64,000 nucleotides of DNA from Beijerinckiaceae bacterium (GCA_947454485.1 CANGJJ010000002.1:62001-126000); one strand, 5' to 3'. Shown: positions 44,656 through 53,734, counted from the first letter of the stretch. Notes: generated by a model from the sequence alone, not told the origin. Made by a program: numbers and translations.

Positions 44656-45228
44656 TCACTTCAGGAAGACATAGATATCAACCTGCGCGCCCTCTTCTTC
44701 AGCAGTGCGCGGCAGGGTCAGATATTCCTCAACGAAGAGATTTTGCGCCTCAAGGCCCTTCTCATCGAGATAGGCCGTGATCATCTCATAGGTGGTCTCA
44801 ATATCTTCATAAGTGCCGCGATGCTGGAACCGCAAAGTCTTGCCAGCGGGCGAGGTTGCAATGCGTAGACCCTCGCTCACAGCAGGCGCAGGCTCGGGCT
44901 TCTCAGTCAGCGGAACCATCGCCTCATACCGGAAGCCTTTGTCATCGGTATCGACAAAGGCGACAATGGGCTTGCCCACGGGCTTCAGCCCCAGCTTCAC
45001 GACCTCTTCCTGCAATTTGACGACAGAGGCCACCACCGCCTTCAAAGGATCATCCCAGTCACCTGTGCCGCTCAAAGCAAGGGTCGGGCGCGCCGCCAGC
45101 TCAATCGTCACCACCTGCGCGGGGTCAACGCCCGACAGGCCGAACTGCGCCTTGGCCGGAAGGGCCGTCACGAACAGCAAGGCTGCAAACGCCATCAAGG
45201 GACGAAGCCGGGAAATAAGGCGTGTCAT
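44656..45228 (-). CDS. Exported GyrI-like domain protein
   Basis: The 190-residue protein starts at ATG 45228 after GGAG and has signal peptide RLRPLMAFAALLFVTALPAKAQ. The mature part resembles the GyrI/AraC-effector small-molecule-binding fold, with two repeated strand-helix units: EGLRIATSPAGKTLRFQHRGTYEDIETTYEMI and the end LPRTAEEEGAQVDIYVFLK. In a periplasmic setting a ligand-binding role is plausible but unproven. It is cotranscribed with the methyltransferase and divergent from dapF. Confidence 0.75.
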   Translation of the reverse strand: MTRLISRLRPLMAFAALLFVTALPAKAQFGLSGVDPAQVVTIELAARPTLALSGTGDWDDPLKAVVASVVKLQEEVVKLGLKPVGKPIVAFVDTDDKGFRYEAMVPLTEKPEPAPAVSEGLRIATSPAGKTLRFQHRGTYEDIETTYEMITAYLDEKGLEAQNLFVEEYLTLPRTAEEEGAQVDIYVFLK

Positions 45229-45377
45229 GGCAGGCTCCTGCGGCCGACGGCATGCGAGAAAAGCGGTTGAGTCGTCTATACGCATTTTGAAACACTTTGG
45301 ACCAGTCGCCAAGGTGGAACTGGCACCAAACCATACCTGTCTCAACACAAGCCCGCGCGGAAGGTTCAGCCGCAAAG

Positions 45378-45394
45378 CACTTGCAATGCAAGTG
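45378..45394. promoter_or_regulatory. Perfect palindrome upstream of dapF
   Basis: CACTTGCA and TGCAAGTG flank a single A, giving a 17-base perfect palindrome. A further half-site GCAAGTG lies at 45403-45409. It sits between the divergent dapF and GyrI-like genes and is a good operator candidate. The binding protein is unknown. Confidence 0.55.
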
Positions 45395-45435
45395 CCAAAG
45401 GGGCAAGTGACGAGCTCTCACTTTGGGAGCATCAG

Positions 45436-46287
45436 ATGAGCGCGCTGGCGGGCTTTCCTTTCGCCAAGATGAATGGTCTGGGCAATGAGATTGTCGTGCT
45501 GGATCTGCGCGGCACGACACTCAATGTGAGCCCGGCCGAAGCGCGCGCCATTCATGCCGCCAAGGGTCTCGCCTATGATCAGCTGATGGTCATTGAGACC
45601 GCGCGCGATGCAGCCACGCAAGCTTTTGTGCGGATCTTCAACAATGACGGCACGGAATCGGGCGCTTGCGGCAATGGCACGCGCTGCGTCGCCTGGATCA
45701 TGACGCGCGCCGGCACCCCCGACCGCTTCTTCATCGAGACACAAGCGGGGCGTCTTGAATGCCAACGCACAGGCGACTGGACCTTCACTGTCGATATGGG
45801 CGCACCGCGTCTTGGCTGGCAGGAGATTCCCCTCGCCCTGCCACAAACTGACACGTGTGCCGTTGATTTGAGCTTTGAGGATCTGCCAAAGCCATCTGCC
45901 GTCAATATGGGCAATCCCCATGCGGTCTTCTTTGTTCAAGATCTCGAGGCCTTCGATCTGCCAACCCTAGGGCCTGCGCTGGAAACACATCCCCTGTTTC
46001 CGCAAAAGGCCAATATCTCACTCGCGCAGGTGATCTCGCATGACCACATCCGCCTGAAGGTTTGGGAGCGCGGCGTTGGCATCACGCAGGCCTGTGGTTC
46101 TGCCGCTTGCGCCACCGCAGTCTCAGCCGCGCGCCGCGATCTGACAGGACGGCGGGTGCGCGTGACCCTGCCCGGCGGCGATCTTCATATTGATTGGCGC
46201 GCGAGCGATGATCACGTGATGATGACCGGCCCGGTGGAGCTTGAATTCGAAGGCCGTTTCGATCCTGCCATTTTCACGGGGTGCTGA
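45436..46287 (+). CDS. dapF: Diaminopimelate epimerase
   Basis: This 283-residue enzyme turns LL- into meso-diaminopimelate for lysine and peptidoglycan synthesis. The two catalytic cysteines are visible in [16 protein letters not shown] (Cys78) and [13 protein letters not shown] (Cys220). The N-terminus [15 protein letters not shown] is canonical. It stops directly before the mtaB start (TGA then ATG), so the two are cotranscribed. Confidence 0.98.
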   Translation: MSALAGFPFAKMNGLGNEIVVLDLRGTTLNVSPAEARAIHAAKGLAYDQLMVIETARDAATQAFVRIFNNDGTESGACGNGTRCVAWIMTRAGTPDRFFIETQAGRLECQRTGDWTFTVDMGAPRLGWQEIPLALPQTDTCAVDLSFEDLPKPSAVNMGNPHAVFFVQDLEAFDLPTLGPALETHPLFPQKANISLAQVISHDHIRLKVWERGVGITQACGSAACATAVSAARRDLTGRRVRVTLPGGDLHIDWRASDDHVMMTGPVELEFEGRFDPAIFTGC

Positions 46288-47544
46288 ATGGACAAGACCT
46301 CATCCATTGAGGTCGTGACCTTCGGCTGCCGCCTCAATGCGGTGGAGTCCGAAGCCATTCGTCGTGCCGCGCGCGAGGCGGGCCATGACAATCTCGTCGT
46401 CTTCAACACTTGCGCCGTCACCAATGAGGCCGTGCGCCAAGCTCGCCAAGCGATCCGCCGCATGAAGCGCGAGCGGCCCGATGCGCGTTTGATCGTCACA
46501 GGCTGCGCCGCGCAAATCGACCCCGACAGTTTCACAAAAATGGGCGTGGCTGATGCGGTGATCGGCAATGCAGACAAAGCCAAGCCCCAGACTTGGGCGA
46601 GCCTTGCGATCACGCCCACCACGCGCGTCAATGACATTATGGCACTGGAAGAAAGCGGCCATCATTTTGTCGCGGGTGCTGTGGATGCGATTGAAGGCCA
46701 GACGCGCGCCTTTGTTGAAATTCAAAATGGCTGCGACCATCGCTGCACTTTCTGCATCATCCCTTACGGGCGCGGCCCATCGCGTTCGGCAGCAGCTGGC
46801 GAAGTGGTGGAGCAAATCCGCAAGCTGGTGGGCAATGGCTATCGCGAGGCCGTACTGACAGGTGTTGATCTCACCTCATGGGGTCATGATCTTCCCGGCA
46901 CGCCCAAACTTGGACGCTTGCTCAAACAGATTTTGCAGCATGTGCCTGATCTCGAGCGCCTGCGCCTCTCCTCCATCGATTGTATTGAAGCCGATGAGGA
47001 GATGCTGGAGATCATCGCGCAAGAGCGTCGCCTGATGCCGCATTTGCATCTGTCCTTGCAGGCGGGTGATGACATGATCTTGAAACGCATGAAGCGCCGT
47101 CATCTGCGCGAGGATGCGATTGCCTTTTGCGCCGATCTTCGCCGCGCGCGTCCCAACATTGTCTTCGGCGCCGATCTCATCACGGGCTTTCCCACCGAGA
47201 GTGAGGCGATGTTCGAGCGCACGCTTGATCTGGTCAATGCCTGCGGCTTGACGCATCTGCATGTCTTTCCCTTCTCGCCGCGCCCGGGCACGCCTGCTGC
47301 ACGCATGCCACAACTGGGACGCGAGATCGCCAAGGCCCGCGCCGAAGAATTACGCAAGCTCGGTGCGCAGAGATTGCAGGCGCATCTTGATGCGCAGATC
47401 GGCAAAACCATCTCTGTTTTGACCGAACGCGGCGGCAATGGCCGCGCGGAAGATTTCACCCTTGTTCGCACGCCCGCACAAGAGCCGGGGCACATCATTC
47501 AGGCAACAGTGACCGGCCATGATGGTCAGGCATTGCTGATCTGA
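46288..47544 (+). CDS. mtaB: tRNA t6A37 methylthiotransferase MtaB
   Basis: The 418-residue protein has an N-terminal UPF0004 domain with Cys14, Cys42 and Cys73, binding one Fe-S cluster. The radical-SAM motif is CDHRCTFCIIPYGRG (Cys149, Cys153, Cys156), and a TRAM-like tail follows. It converts t6A37 to ms2t6A37 in tRNAs reading ANN codons. The dapF-mtaB pairing is common in alphaproteobacteria; ftsY, the usual next gene, follows only after two opposite-strand genes. Confidence 0.95.
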   Translation: MDKTSSIEVVTFGCRLNAVESEAIRRAAREAGHDNLVVFNTCAVTNEAVRQARQAIRRMKRERPDARLIVTGCAAQIDPDSFTKMGVADAVIGNADKAKPQTWASLAITPTTRVNDIMALEESGHHFVAGAVDAIEGQTRAFVEIQNGCDHRCTFCIIPYGRGPSRSAAAGEVVEQIRKLVGNGYREAVLTGVDLTSWGHDLPGTPKLGRLLKQILQHVPDLERLRLSSIDCIEADEEMLEIIAQERRLMPHLHLSLQAGDDMILKRMKRRHLREDAIAFCADLRRARPNIVFGADLITGFPTESEAMFERTLDLVNACGLTHLHVFPFSPRPGTPAARMPQLGREIAKARAEELRKLGAQRLQAHLDAQIGKTISVLTERGGNGRAEDFTLVRTPAQEPGHIIQATVTGHDGQALLI

Positions 47545-47550
47545 CTTTGC

Positions 47551-48036
47551 TCACTCGACCGGCGTCACGTCGAAAAGGCCCTGCGCCTCCATCACCGCAT
47601 GAAAACGCGCGACCGGCTCGAGGCTCTGATTCATCTGCGCCAATCGTGGCAAAGCTGACATCGGGATCGCATAACGCAGACCCGGCCCGCCCTTGCGCGG
47701 GCGAATGATGATGACAGCGGCAACATCGGGGGGAGCCTTCTCAGCCGCGATGGTCAAAGAGCGCTGGCCGACCGAGGCGAGTGTCGCAATAGCCACCCCA
47801 TCGGCAAAACAGGCGCAGGGCGAGCGCTCATTGTCATAGTAAGTGACGGCCAGTTCACGCGGAGCGGCTGGGATTTTGCTGGCCGCATCAAGGCCGATGC
47901 GAATGCCAACCGGGATGAACGCGCCAAAGCCGCCATGCACCCGCGCGCCCAGCTTCGCCCAGTCTTCAGGGGTCTCAGCCCGAACCGAAGGGCTGAACAG
48001 GAGCAAAGCCGCCAAAAACCATCCACCCAGCCTCAT
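47551..48036 (-). CDS. Exported FmdE/FwdE-like domain protein (tentative)
   Basis: The 161-residue protein starts after GGAGGGGG and has signal peptide MRLGGWFLAALLLFSPSVRA. The core HGGFGAFIPVGIRIG and ERSPCACFADGV resembles the FmdE (formylmethanofuran dehydrogenase subunit E-like) domain, which carries a metal site. No molybdenum or C1-dehydrogenase genes adjoin it. The call is tentative. It lies 6 bases from the mtaB stop, converging. Confidence 0.55.
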   Translation of the reverse strand: MRLGGWFLAALLLFSPSVRAETPEDWAKLGARVHGGFGAFIPVGIRIGLDAASKIPAAPRELAVTYYDNERSPCACFADGVAIATLASVGQRSLTIAAEKAPPDVAAVIIIRPRKGGPGLRYAIPMSALPRLAQMNQSLEPVARFHAVMEAQGLFDVTPVE

Positions 48037-48095
48037 GGCCCCCTCCGTTGTATGATCTTTCTGCTAGATCATCATACAAAGCGGAGCCACGCGGT

Positions 48096-48845
48096 TCAAT
48101 CACTCTCCTCAAGATCCCGCTCCTGCGGGGCCAGAACCGTGCATTCGGCCTCCATCTGGCGGGTCCAGCCACAGCGCTCGAGCAGCGCCTCCATATGGCC
48201 GGGGACCGGGGCAATGCAGCGGACAGGCTCTTTATTCTTGGAGATGGGCACGGTGATCGAGCGGGAATGGAGATGCAGCACGTCGTCGCGCGCGCCAGAC
48301 CCATAGATCGGGTCTTTCACAATCGCCCAGCCCATAGCGGCACAATGGACGCGCAATTGATGGGTGCGGCCCGTCAAAGGCTCAAGCGCGAGCCAGCTGA
48401 TCGGCCTTCCCTCCTCAGTCTCGCCCGTTCCCATCACCCGCCAGAGGGTTTTGGAGGGCTGGCCCAAGGGGTCAACCTTCATCCACCAGCCGCGTTGGGA
48501 ATCAAGACGGCCCAGCGGCAGGTCAATTTCGCCGGTCTCTTGCGCCGGAATACCCTCGACCACCGCCCAATAGGTCTTGTCGATCTTGCCCTGTTTGAAC
48601 AGCAGGGCCAGCTTCTCCAGCGCCTTGCGATGGCGGCCCAGAACCAGACAGCCCGATGTGTCCTTATCGAGCCGATGGGCGAGCGAGGGGGCGCGCGGCA
48701 GGCCAAAGCGCAGCGCGTCGAAATATTGTTCGAGATTCTCGCCCCCCTTGGGGCCCCTGTGAACAGGGATACTCGGCGGCTTGTTGATGACGAGCATCAG
48801 GCCATCGCGGTAGAGCAAGCGAGCGTTGAGGTCTTCCGGCGTCAT
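48096..48845 (-). CDS. RluA-family RNA pseudouridine synthase
   Basis: The 249-residue protein has the catalytic motif AHRLDKDTSGCLVLGR with Asp60. Later it has the family elements WLALEPLTGRTHQLRVHCAAMG and IVKDPIYGSG. It has no N-terminal S4 domain, so it resembles the shorter RluA/TruC-like enzymes; the rRNA or tRNA target is not clear. It is divergent from ftsY by 76 bases. Confidence 0.92.
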   Translation of the reverse strand: MTPEDLNARLLYRDGLMLVINKPPSIPVHRGPKGGENLEQYFDALRFGLPRAPSLAHRLDKDTSGCLVLGRHRKALEKLALLFKQGKIDKTYWAVVEGIPAQETGEIDLPLGRLDSQRGWWMKVDPLGQPSKTLWRVMGTGETEEGRPISWLALEPLTGRTHQLRVHCAAMGWAIVKDPIYGSGARDDVLHLHSRSITVPISKNKEPVRCIAPVPGHMEALLERCGWTRQMEAECTVLAPQERDLEESD

Positions 48846-48921
48846 GCAGGACAGGCTATCGAAGGGGGACCGCGAGGGCGCGGATCACTTTGGGCTTTAG
48901 CACGGGACGCAGGCAGGCGAC

Positions 48922-49977
48922 ATGAGCAATGACGAGCCAAAAAAGCCGGGTCTCTTCGGCCGCCTGTTCGGGGCCGGGACCAGCGCGCCTGCGCCCGCCC
49001 CGCCAGAGGCCCCCGCAGCCCCTGAGCCCATTGAAGCACCTGCCCCGCGCAGCTGGTGGCACCGCCTCAAGCAAGGCCTCGCCCGCTCCTCCTCCAGCAT
49101 TGGCCAGGGCATCAGCGATGTCTTCACCAAGCGCAAGCTCGACGCGGCCATGCTGGATGATCTGGAAGACATTCTCATTCAGGCCGATCTGGGTGTCGCC
49201 ACCGCCACGCGGATTCGCGACGCAGTTGGCAAAGGCCGCTATGACAAACAGATCGAGCCCGAAGAGGTGAAAACGATCCTCGCGCAGGAAGTCGAAAAAG
49301 TCCTCACTCCCATCGCGCGCCCGCTTGTGATTGAGGCTGCTCAAAAGCCCTTCGTCATTCTTGTTGTGGGCGTGAATGGATCGGGCAAGACGACAACCAT
49401 CGGCAAACTCGCCTCGCAACTCGTCGCTGATGGCAAATCCGTCATGCTCGCAGCGGGCGATACATTCCGCGCAGCAGCCGTGGCGCAGCTGAAGATCTGG
49501 GGCGAGCGCATTGGCGCGCCCGTCATCGCGCGCGATGAAGGCGCTGATGCGGCGGGCCTTGCCTTTGATGCGGTCACGCAAGCCAAAGCGCAGGGCGCTG
49601 ATGTCTTGTTGATGGACACGGCCGGTCGTTTGCAAAATCGCACCGAACTGATGGCCGAGCTTGAGAAGATCGTGCGCGTCATGAAGAAGGTCGATGCGCA
49701 AGCACCCCATGCTGTTCTGCTGGTGCTGGATGCCACGGTCGGACAAAATGCGCTGAGCCAGGTCGAGATCTTTGGTAAAGTGGCGGGCGTCACTGGCCTT
49801 GTGATGACCAAGCTTGATGGCACGGCGCGCGGCGGCATTCTTGTTGCCATTGCCGAGAAATTTGCGCTGCCCGTACACTATATTGGTGTGGGTGAAGGGC
49901 GCGAAGATCTGGAGCCTTTCGAAGCGCGCGACTTTGCCTATGCCATCGCTGGCCTTGATCGTCAGGATACAGAATGA
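48922..49977 (+). CDS. ftsY: Signal recognition particle receptor FtsY
   Basis: This 351-residue GTPase docks SRP-ribosome complexes at the inner membrane. The N domain (about 50-135) is followed by the G domain: GVNGSGKTT at 150-158, DTFRAAA, DTAGR, and TKLDGTARGG. The N-terminal A region is short and Pro/Ala-rich rather than strongly acidic as in E. coli. Its stop overlaps the start of yciB by four bases. Confidence 0.97.
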   Translation: MSNDEPKKPGLFGRLFGAGTSAPAPAPPEAPAAPEPIEAPAPRSWWHRLKQGLARSSSSIGQGISDVFTKRKLDAAMLDDLEDILIQADLGVATATRIRDAVGKGRYDKQIEPEEVKTILAQEVEKVLTPIARPLVIEAAQKPFVILVVGVNGSGKTTTIGKLASQLVADGKSVMLAAGDTFRAAAVAQLKIWGERIGAPVIARDEGADAAGLAFDAVTQAKAQGADVLLMDTAGRLQNRTELMAELEKIVRVMKKVDAQAPHAVLLVLDATVGQNALSQVEIFGKVAGVTGLVMTKLDGTARGGILVAIAEKFALPVHYIGVGEGREDLEPFEARDFAYAIAGLDRQDTE

Positions 49978-50588
49978 CTGATTTGGAACCCAATGCCTCG
50001 CCCGCACCCACACAAGCGCGCGCCAAGCAAAATCCGGCACTGAAACTGGCGCTGGAGACAGGCCCGCTGGTTCTCTTCTTCATCGCCAATGCGAAATATG
50101 GAATCTTTCCCGCCACCGGCGTCTTGATGGTGAGTGTGGTTGTCGCGCTGGCGGCCTCATGGGTGCTCACGCGCCACATCCCTGTCATGCCGCTCGTCAC
50201 CACGCTCGCCGTTCTATTCTTCGGTGGCCTGACCTTCGTCTTTCAGGACGAGCTCTTCTTGAAGCTGAAGCCGACCATTGTGAACGGTATTTTCGGGACG
50301 GTTCTTTTGGTGGGCCTGTTTTTCAACAAGCCACTTCTGCCCGTCGTGCTCGACACAGTTTTACAACTGACCGAAACGGGCTGGCGCATTCTGACATTGC
50401 GCTGGGGCCTTTTCTTTTATCTGCTCGCGGGCCTCAACGAACTTGTCTGGCGCACGCAGACGACAGACTTCTGGGTGACATTCAAAGTCTTTGGCACGAT
50501 GCCAATCACGATTGTATTTGCGCTGGCGCAAATGCCATTGATCCTGAAATATGAGCTCAAAGACCCCGATCAAAAAGACCATTGGTGA
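49974..50588 (+). CDS. yciB: Septation protein A / YciB (IspZ-like) inner-membrane protein
   Basis: The 204-residue protein has about six membrane segments. YciB family stretches include GPLVLFFIANAKYGIFPATGVLMV and LNELVWRTQTTDFWVTFKVFGTMPITIVFAL. Members affect cell envelope synthesis and septation, and are often named IspZ in older annotations. It overlaps ftsY by ATGA, so coexpression is likely. The call is firm at family level. Confidence 0.93.
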   Translation: MTDLEPNASPAPTQARAKQNPALKLALETGPLVLFFIANAKYGIFPATGVLMVSVVVALAASWVLTRHIPVMPLVTTLAVLFFGGLTFVFQDELFLKLKPTIVNGIFGTVLLVGLFFNKPLLPVVLDTVLQLTETGWRILTLRWGLFFYLLAGLNELVWRTQTTDFWVTFKVFGTMPITIVFALAQMPLILKYELKDPDQKDHW

Positions 50589-50595
50589 GGCTATG

Positions 50596-50886
50596 ATGCG
50601 CATCCTTCTGACCATGACTCTACTGGCGGTGACGGTGCAGCCTTCAATGGCGCAGCGCCCCAATGCAGCAACCATGACCTGTCAACAAGCCACAGCGCTC
50701 GTCAATCGCGAGGGCGCTGTGGTGATGAGTCTTGGCAGGGATGATTTGTTTGAGCGCGTCGTTCGCGATCGCGGCTTTTGCGTCTATGGGCAGATGACGA
50801 AGCCCTTCTTCACCCGAACGCGCGATAATCCAGCCTGCGTGATCGGTGATTATTGCTACGACAGAAGCTCTGATCCGACCGACTAG
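50596..50886 (+). CDS. Small exported hypothetical protein
   Basis: The product has 96 residues if read from ATG 50596, five bases after GAGG; ATG 50593 is in frame. It has signal peptide MRILLTMTLLAVTVQPSMAQ and mature cysteines (MTCQQA, GFCVYG, PACVIGDYCYD) that could form two disulfides. It is conserved-looking but not assigned to a family by me. It overlaps the dsbE stop on the other strand by four bases. Confidence 0.75.
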   Translation: MRILLTMTLLAVTVQPSMAQRPNAATMTCQQATALVNREGAVVMSLGRDDLFERVVRDRGFCVYGQMTKPFFTRTRDNPACVIGDYCYDRSSDPTD

Positions 50887-51449
50887 CGCAGGGCTTTCTC
50901 AATCTCGGGAATGAGCACGTTGCGCAAACTCTCCTGCGAGAGCGGGCCGACAAATTTATAAGCCAACGTGCCATCGCCCTTCACGACAAAAGTCTCGGGC
51001 ACGCCATAGACGCCCCAATCAATGCCGGTGCGCCCGCTGCGATCAACACCAATCAGCGCATAGGGATTGCCATATTGCGTGAGGAAGCCGAGCGATTTGG
51101 CAGGCTCATCCTTATAGGCAAGACCCGCGAGCCGCACACCGGCTTTGGCCAGCGTCTCAGTCTTCGACAATTCCATCAGCATCGGATGTTCATCGCGGCA
51201 AGGTACGCACCAGGATGCGAACACATTCACCACAGTGACTTTGCCCAAACGCAAATCAGCATCACTGAAAGCGGGGCGTTGCGCGCCCGGCAATTCAGCC
51301 AGCGTGAAAGCGGGAATGGGCTTACCCACCAAAGGGGATGGCAAGCGCGCTGAATTGCCACCGCCCTTCAGCTGCACAAAAAAGAGAGCGGCAAGCGCGA
51401 GAAAGCCGACAAGCGGCAACAGAAAAATAAAGCGCCGCTTCTGCGTCAC
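50883..51449 (-). CDS. dsbE: Thiol:disulfide interchange protein DsbE/CcmG
   Basis: The 188-residue thioredoxin-fold protein is held in the membrane by one N-terminal segment (about 6-26). It carries the active site FASWCVPCRDEHP (Cys81, Cys84). It reduces apocytochrome c for haem attachment. Its start is GTG at 51449, overlapping the ccmD stop. It ends the leftward ccmABCD-dsbE operon. Confidence 0.96.
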   Translation of the reverse strand: MTQKRRFIFLLPLVGFLALAALFFVQLKGGGNSARLPSPLVGKPIPAFTLAELPGAQRPAFSDADLRLGKVTVVNVFASWCVPCRDEHPMLMELSKTETLAKAGVRLAGLAYKDEPAKSLGFLTQYGNPYALIGVDRSGRTGIDWGVYGVPETFVVKGDGTLAYKFVGPLSQESLRNVLIPEIEKALR

Positions 51450-51589
51450 GCCTCATCTCCCTCACGCATGGGGAAGGCCGACAAAGCACGGCGCAGGCGG
51501 CGATGCTCGAGCACAATCGAGCCCAGAGTGATGAGAATGACAATCGCTGTGACCGCGAAGGCGGCGATGATGAAGCCCAAATGAGTCAC
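51446..51589 (-). CDS. ccmD: Haem exporter protein D, CcmD (47 residues)
   Basis: This short gene reads from GTG at 51589, which overlaps the ccmC stop (GTGA), to a TGA at 51446 that overlaps the dsbE start. The product has one membrane segment (about 5-25: GFIIAAFAVTAIVILITLGS) followed by a basic LEHRRLRRALS and an acidic tail, the usual CcmD layout. CcmD helps release holo-CcmE from the CcmABC complex. Confidence 0.9.
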   Translation of the reverse strand: MTHLGFIIAAFAVTAIVILITLGSIVLEHRRLRRALSAFPMREGDEA

Positions 51590-52326
51590 GAGGCCATCTC
51601 CTGCTCACCAGCTTGGGCTGCCATGTAAGACAGGCGGCGCAAGCGACGCTGCAAAATCACATTACGCACCGCCATGAGATGCAAAGCCAGAAAGAGCAAG
51701 CTTGCCCCCACAGCCATGATCAAGAGCGGCCATAACATGGTGGGATGAATGGTCGGCCCACCCATGCGCATGACGGAGGCTGGCTGATGCAAAGTGTTCC
51801 ACCAATCAACCGAGAATTTGATGATGGGAATATTCACGACACCAACCAGCGTGAAGATCGCGGCCGTGCGCGCCGCTTTGGTCGGCTCTTCAATCGTATT
51901 CCACAGCGCCACGAGACCAAGATAAATCAAAAAGAGCACGAGCACGGAGGTGAGGCGCGCATCCCACACCCACCAAGTCCCCCACATCGGCTTGCCCCAA
52001 AGCGAACCGGTGATGAGACAGATGAAGGTGAAGACGGCGCCCAGCGGCGCGGCTGCTTGTTGGGCCGCATCAGCAAGCGGATGCCGCCAAACGAGTGTGC
52101 CCAGAGCCGACAGCGTCATGATCGAATAAGCAAACATCGACAGCCAGGCGGCGGGCACATGAATATACATGATGCGCACTGTATCGCCCTGCTGATAGTC
52201 GGCAGGCGCGATGAAGAAGGTCATGTAAAGACCCACGCCCAAGAGCCCGACACAGGCCAGCCAGAGCCATGGCAGGACGGCAGCCACAAGACGCAGGAAA
52301 TGGGTCGGGTTGGCATATTTCAGCAT
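51586..52326 (-). CDS. ccmC: Cytochrome c maturation haem handling protein CcmC
   Basis: The 246-residue protein has six membrane segments and the tryptophan-rich haem-binding motif WGTWWVWDARLTSVLVLFLIYLG near residue 120. Flanking histidines (IHVPAAW and HQP) are the expected haem ligands. It passes haem to CcmE. It begins 18 bases after the ccmB stop. Confidence 0.97.
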   Translation of the reverse strand: MLKYANPTHFLRLVAAVLPWLWLACVGLLGVGLYMTFFIAPADYQQGDTVRIMYIHVPAAWLSMFAYSIMTLSALGTLVWRHPLADAAQQAAAPLGAVFTFICLITGSLWGKPMWGTWWVWDARLTSVLVLFLIYLGLVALWNTIEEPTKAARTAAIFTLVGVVNIPIIKFSVDWWNTLHQPASVMRMGGPTIHPTMLWPLLIMAVGASLLFLALHLMAVRNVILQRRLRRLSYMAAQAGEQEMAS

Positions 52327-52344
52327 AGGTATCTTTCTAAGGCT

Positions 52345-53010
52345 CTAATCCCGGCTGCGCAAAGCCGCCGCCGCCGCAAAGGGGGCAAGAGCCAGTGCGG
52401 CCAGAGACAAAGCGCACAAGATCAGGAAAGGCGTGGCAAAGGGGACCGTCCCGCCGCTCGCCGCCGAGGCCGCCGAGACCCCAAAGATCAGAACCGGGAC
52501 CGTAAAGGGCAGAACGAGGATGGCCAGCAACAGGCCGCCCCGGCGCAGGCTCACCGTCAGGGCAGCCCCAATGGCCCCGATGAGGGTGAGGGCTGGGGTA
52601 CCTGCCAAAAGCGAGGCCGCGACCCCGGCGAGCCCATCCCCCTCCACCGCCAGCATCAGGCCAAAAAGAGGGGCGACGATCACCAAAGGCAGGCCCGTCA
52701 CCGCCCAATGGGCGAGGCATTTGACCACGATGACGACTTCGAGCGGCAAGGCCCCCATCTGCAGCAAATCGAGCGAGCCATCCTCATGATCGCCCAAAAA
52801 CAGGCGGTCGAGGCCCAAAAGCATAGCCAAAAGGGCGGCAATCCAGAGAATCGCGGGGCCAATCCTTGAGAGGAGATTGAGATCGGGGCCTATAGCAAAG
52901 GGCACGATCGTGATGAGGATGAGGAAAAAGACAACGCCCATGGCCCCGCCCCCGCCGGCCCGGCTGGCGATCCGCAATTCCCGCTTGAAAAGAGCAAGAG
53001 CAGCGCTCAC
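52345..53010 (-). CDS. ccmB: Haem exporter subunit CcmB
   Basis: This 221-residue membrane protein has about six hydrophobic segments and CcmB features: LFKRELRIASRAGGG at the start, then LLGLDRLFLGDHEDGSLDLLQMGALPLE. It forms the membrane part of the CcmAB ATPase of system I cytochrome c maturation. It overlaps the ccmA stop by four bases. The sequence is GC- and Gly/Ala-rich. Confidence 0.95.
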   Translation of the reverse strand: MSAALALFKRELRIASRAGGGGAMGVVFFLILITIVPFAIGPDLNLLSRIGPAILWIAALLAMLLGLDRLFLGDHEDGSLDLLQMGALPLEVVIVVKCLAHWAVTGLPLVIVAPLFGLMLAVEGDGLAGVAASLLAGTPALTLIGAIGAALTVSLRRGGLLLAILVLPFTVPVLIFGVSAASAASGGTVPFATPFLILCALSLAALALAPFAAAAALRSRD

Positions 53011-53621
53011 GGGCGGCCTCCCAGCATCAATTCACCCGCAGGGACGCCCAAGGGGGAATGAGTCGCGGCCACAATCAAACCACCGCCGCTCAGATGCGCC
53101 TCCATCAATTCCGCCAATCTTGCCTGAGCGGCCGTGTCGAGCGCCGTCGAGGGTTCATCCATCAGCCAGAGTGGACGGGGGGCAACGAGCAGGCGGGCGA
53201 GCGCGACGCGGCGGCGCTGCCCGGCAGACAGATATGAGACCGGCAGATCGGGCAAATGGGCCAGATTCACCCGCTCCAGAGCCTGCTGCGGGGTCAAACC
53301 GGCAGGTCCGCCCAGCAATGCGGACCAAAATTGAAGATTTTCGCGCGCGGTGAGCGCATTTTTCAAAGCCTCGGCATGGCCCGCATAATGGATATGCTGC
53401 GCCATCTCCTGCGGGTCGACGCCGCTCAAGGACACAGTCCCGGCAGCTGGCGCCAGAAGTCCGGCAAGCACCCGCAGCAATGTCGATTTCCCCGCGCCAT
53501 TGGGGCCGGTGATGCTCAGCGCCTGCCCACTTTCAAGCGCGAATGACAGCCCCTGCGCCAAGCGGCGGGTACCGCGCACAAGGGCGAGGTTTTCAACAAG
53601 CAGTCTGGGACCGCGCGTCAT
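53007..53621 (-). CDS. ccmA: Haem exporter ATPase CcmA
   Basis: From ATG 53621 the protein has 204 residues; GTG 53627 and an earlier ATG at 53675 are in frame. It has Walker A GPNGAGKSTLLR, signature YLSAGQRRRVALARLL and Walker B LWLMDEPSTALD. It powers release of haem-loaded CcmE. It leads the ccm operon, divergent from acnA by about 110 bases. Genes for CcmE, CcmF and CcmH are not in the window. Confidence 0.95.
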   Translation of the reverse strand: MTRGPRLLVENLALVRGTRRLAQGLSFALESGQALSITGPNGAGKSTLLRVLAGLLAPAAGTVSLSGVDPQEMAQHIHYAGHAEALKNALTARENLQFWSALLGGPAGLTPQQALERVNLAHLPDLPVSYLSAGQRRRVALARLLVAPRPLWLMDEPSTALDTAAQARLAELMEAHLSGGGLIVAATHSPLGVPAGELMLGGRP

Positions 53622-53734
53622 TGTCACATCATTGCTCTCATCTTGGGCTTTCGTTCGTATAGCGGCGCTCAACAAAATTATCTATAACGCCGTGCATTCG
53701 TCTTCCGTCTCACTGGAACACTGGGGCCCCAATC

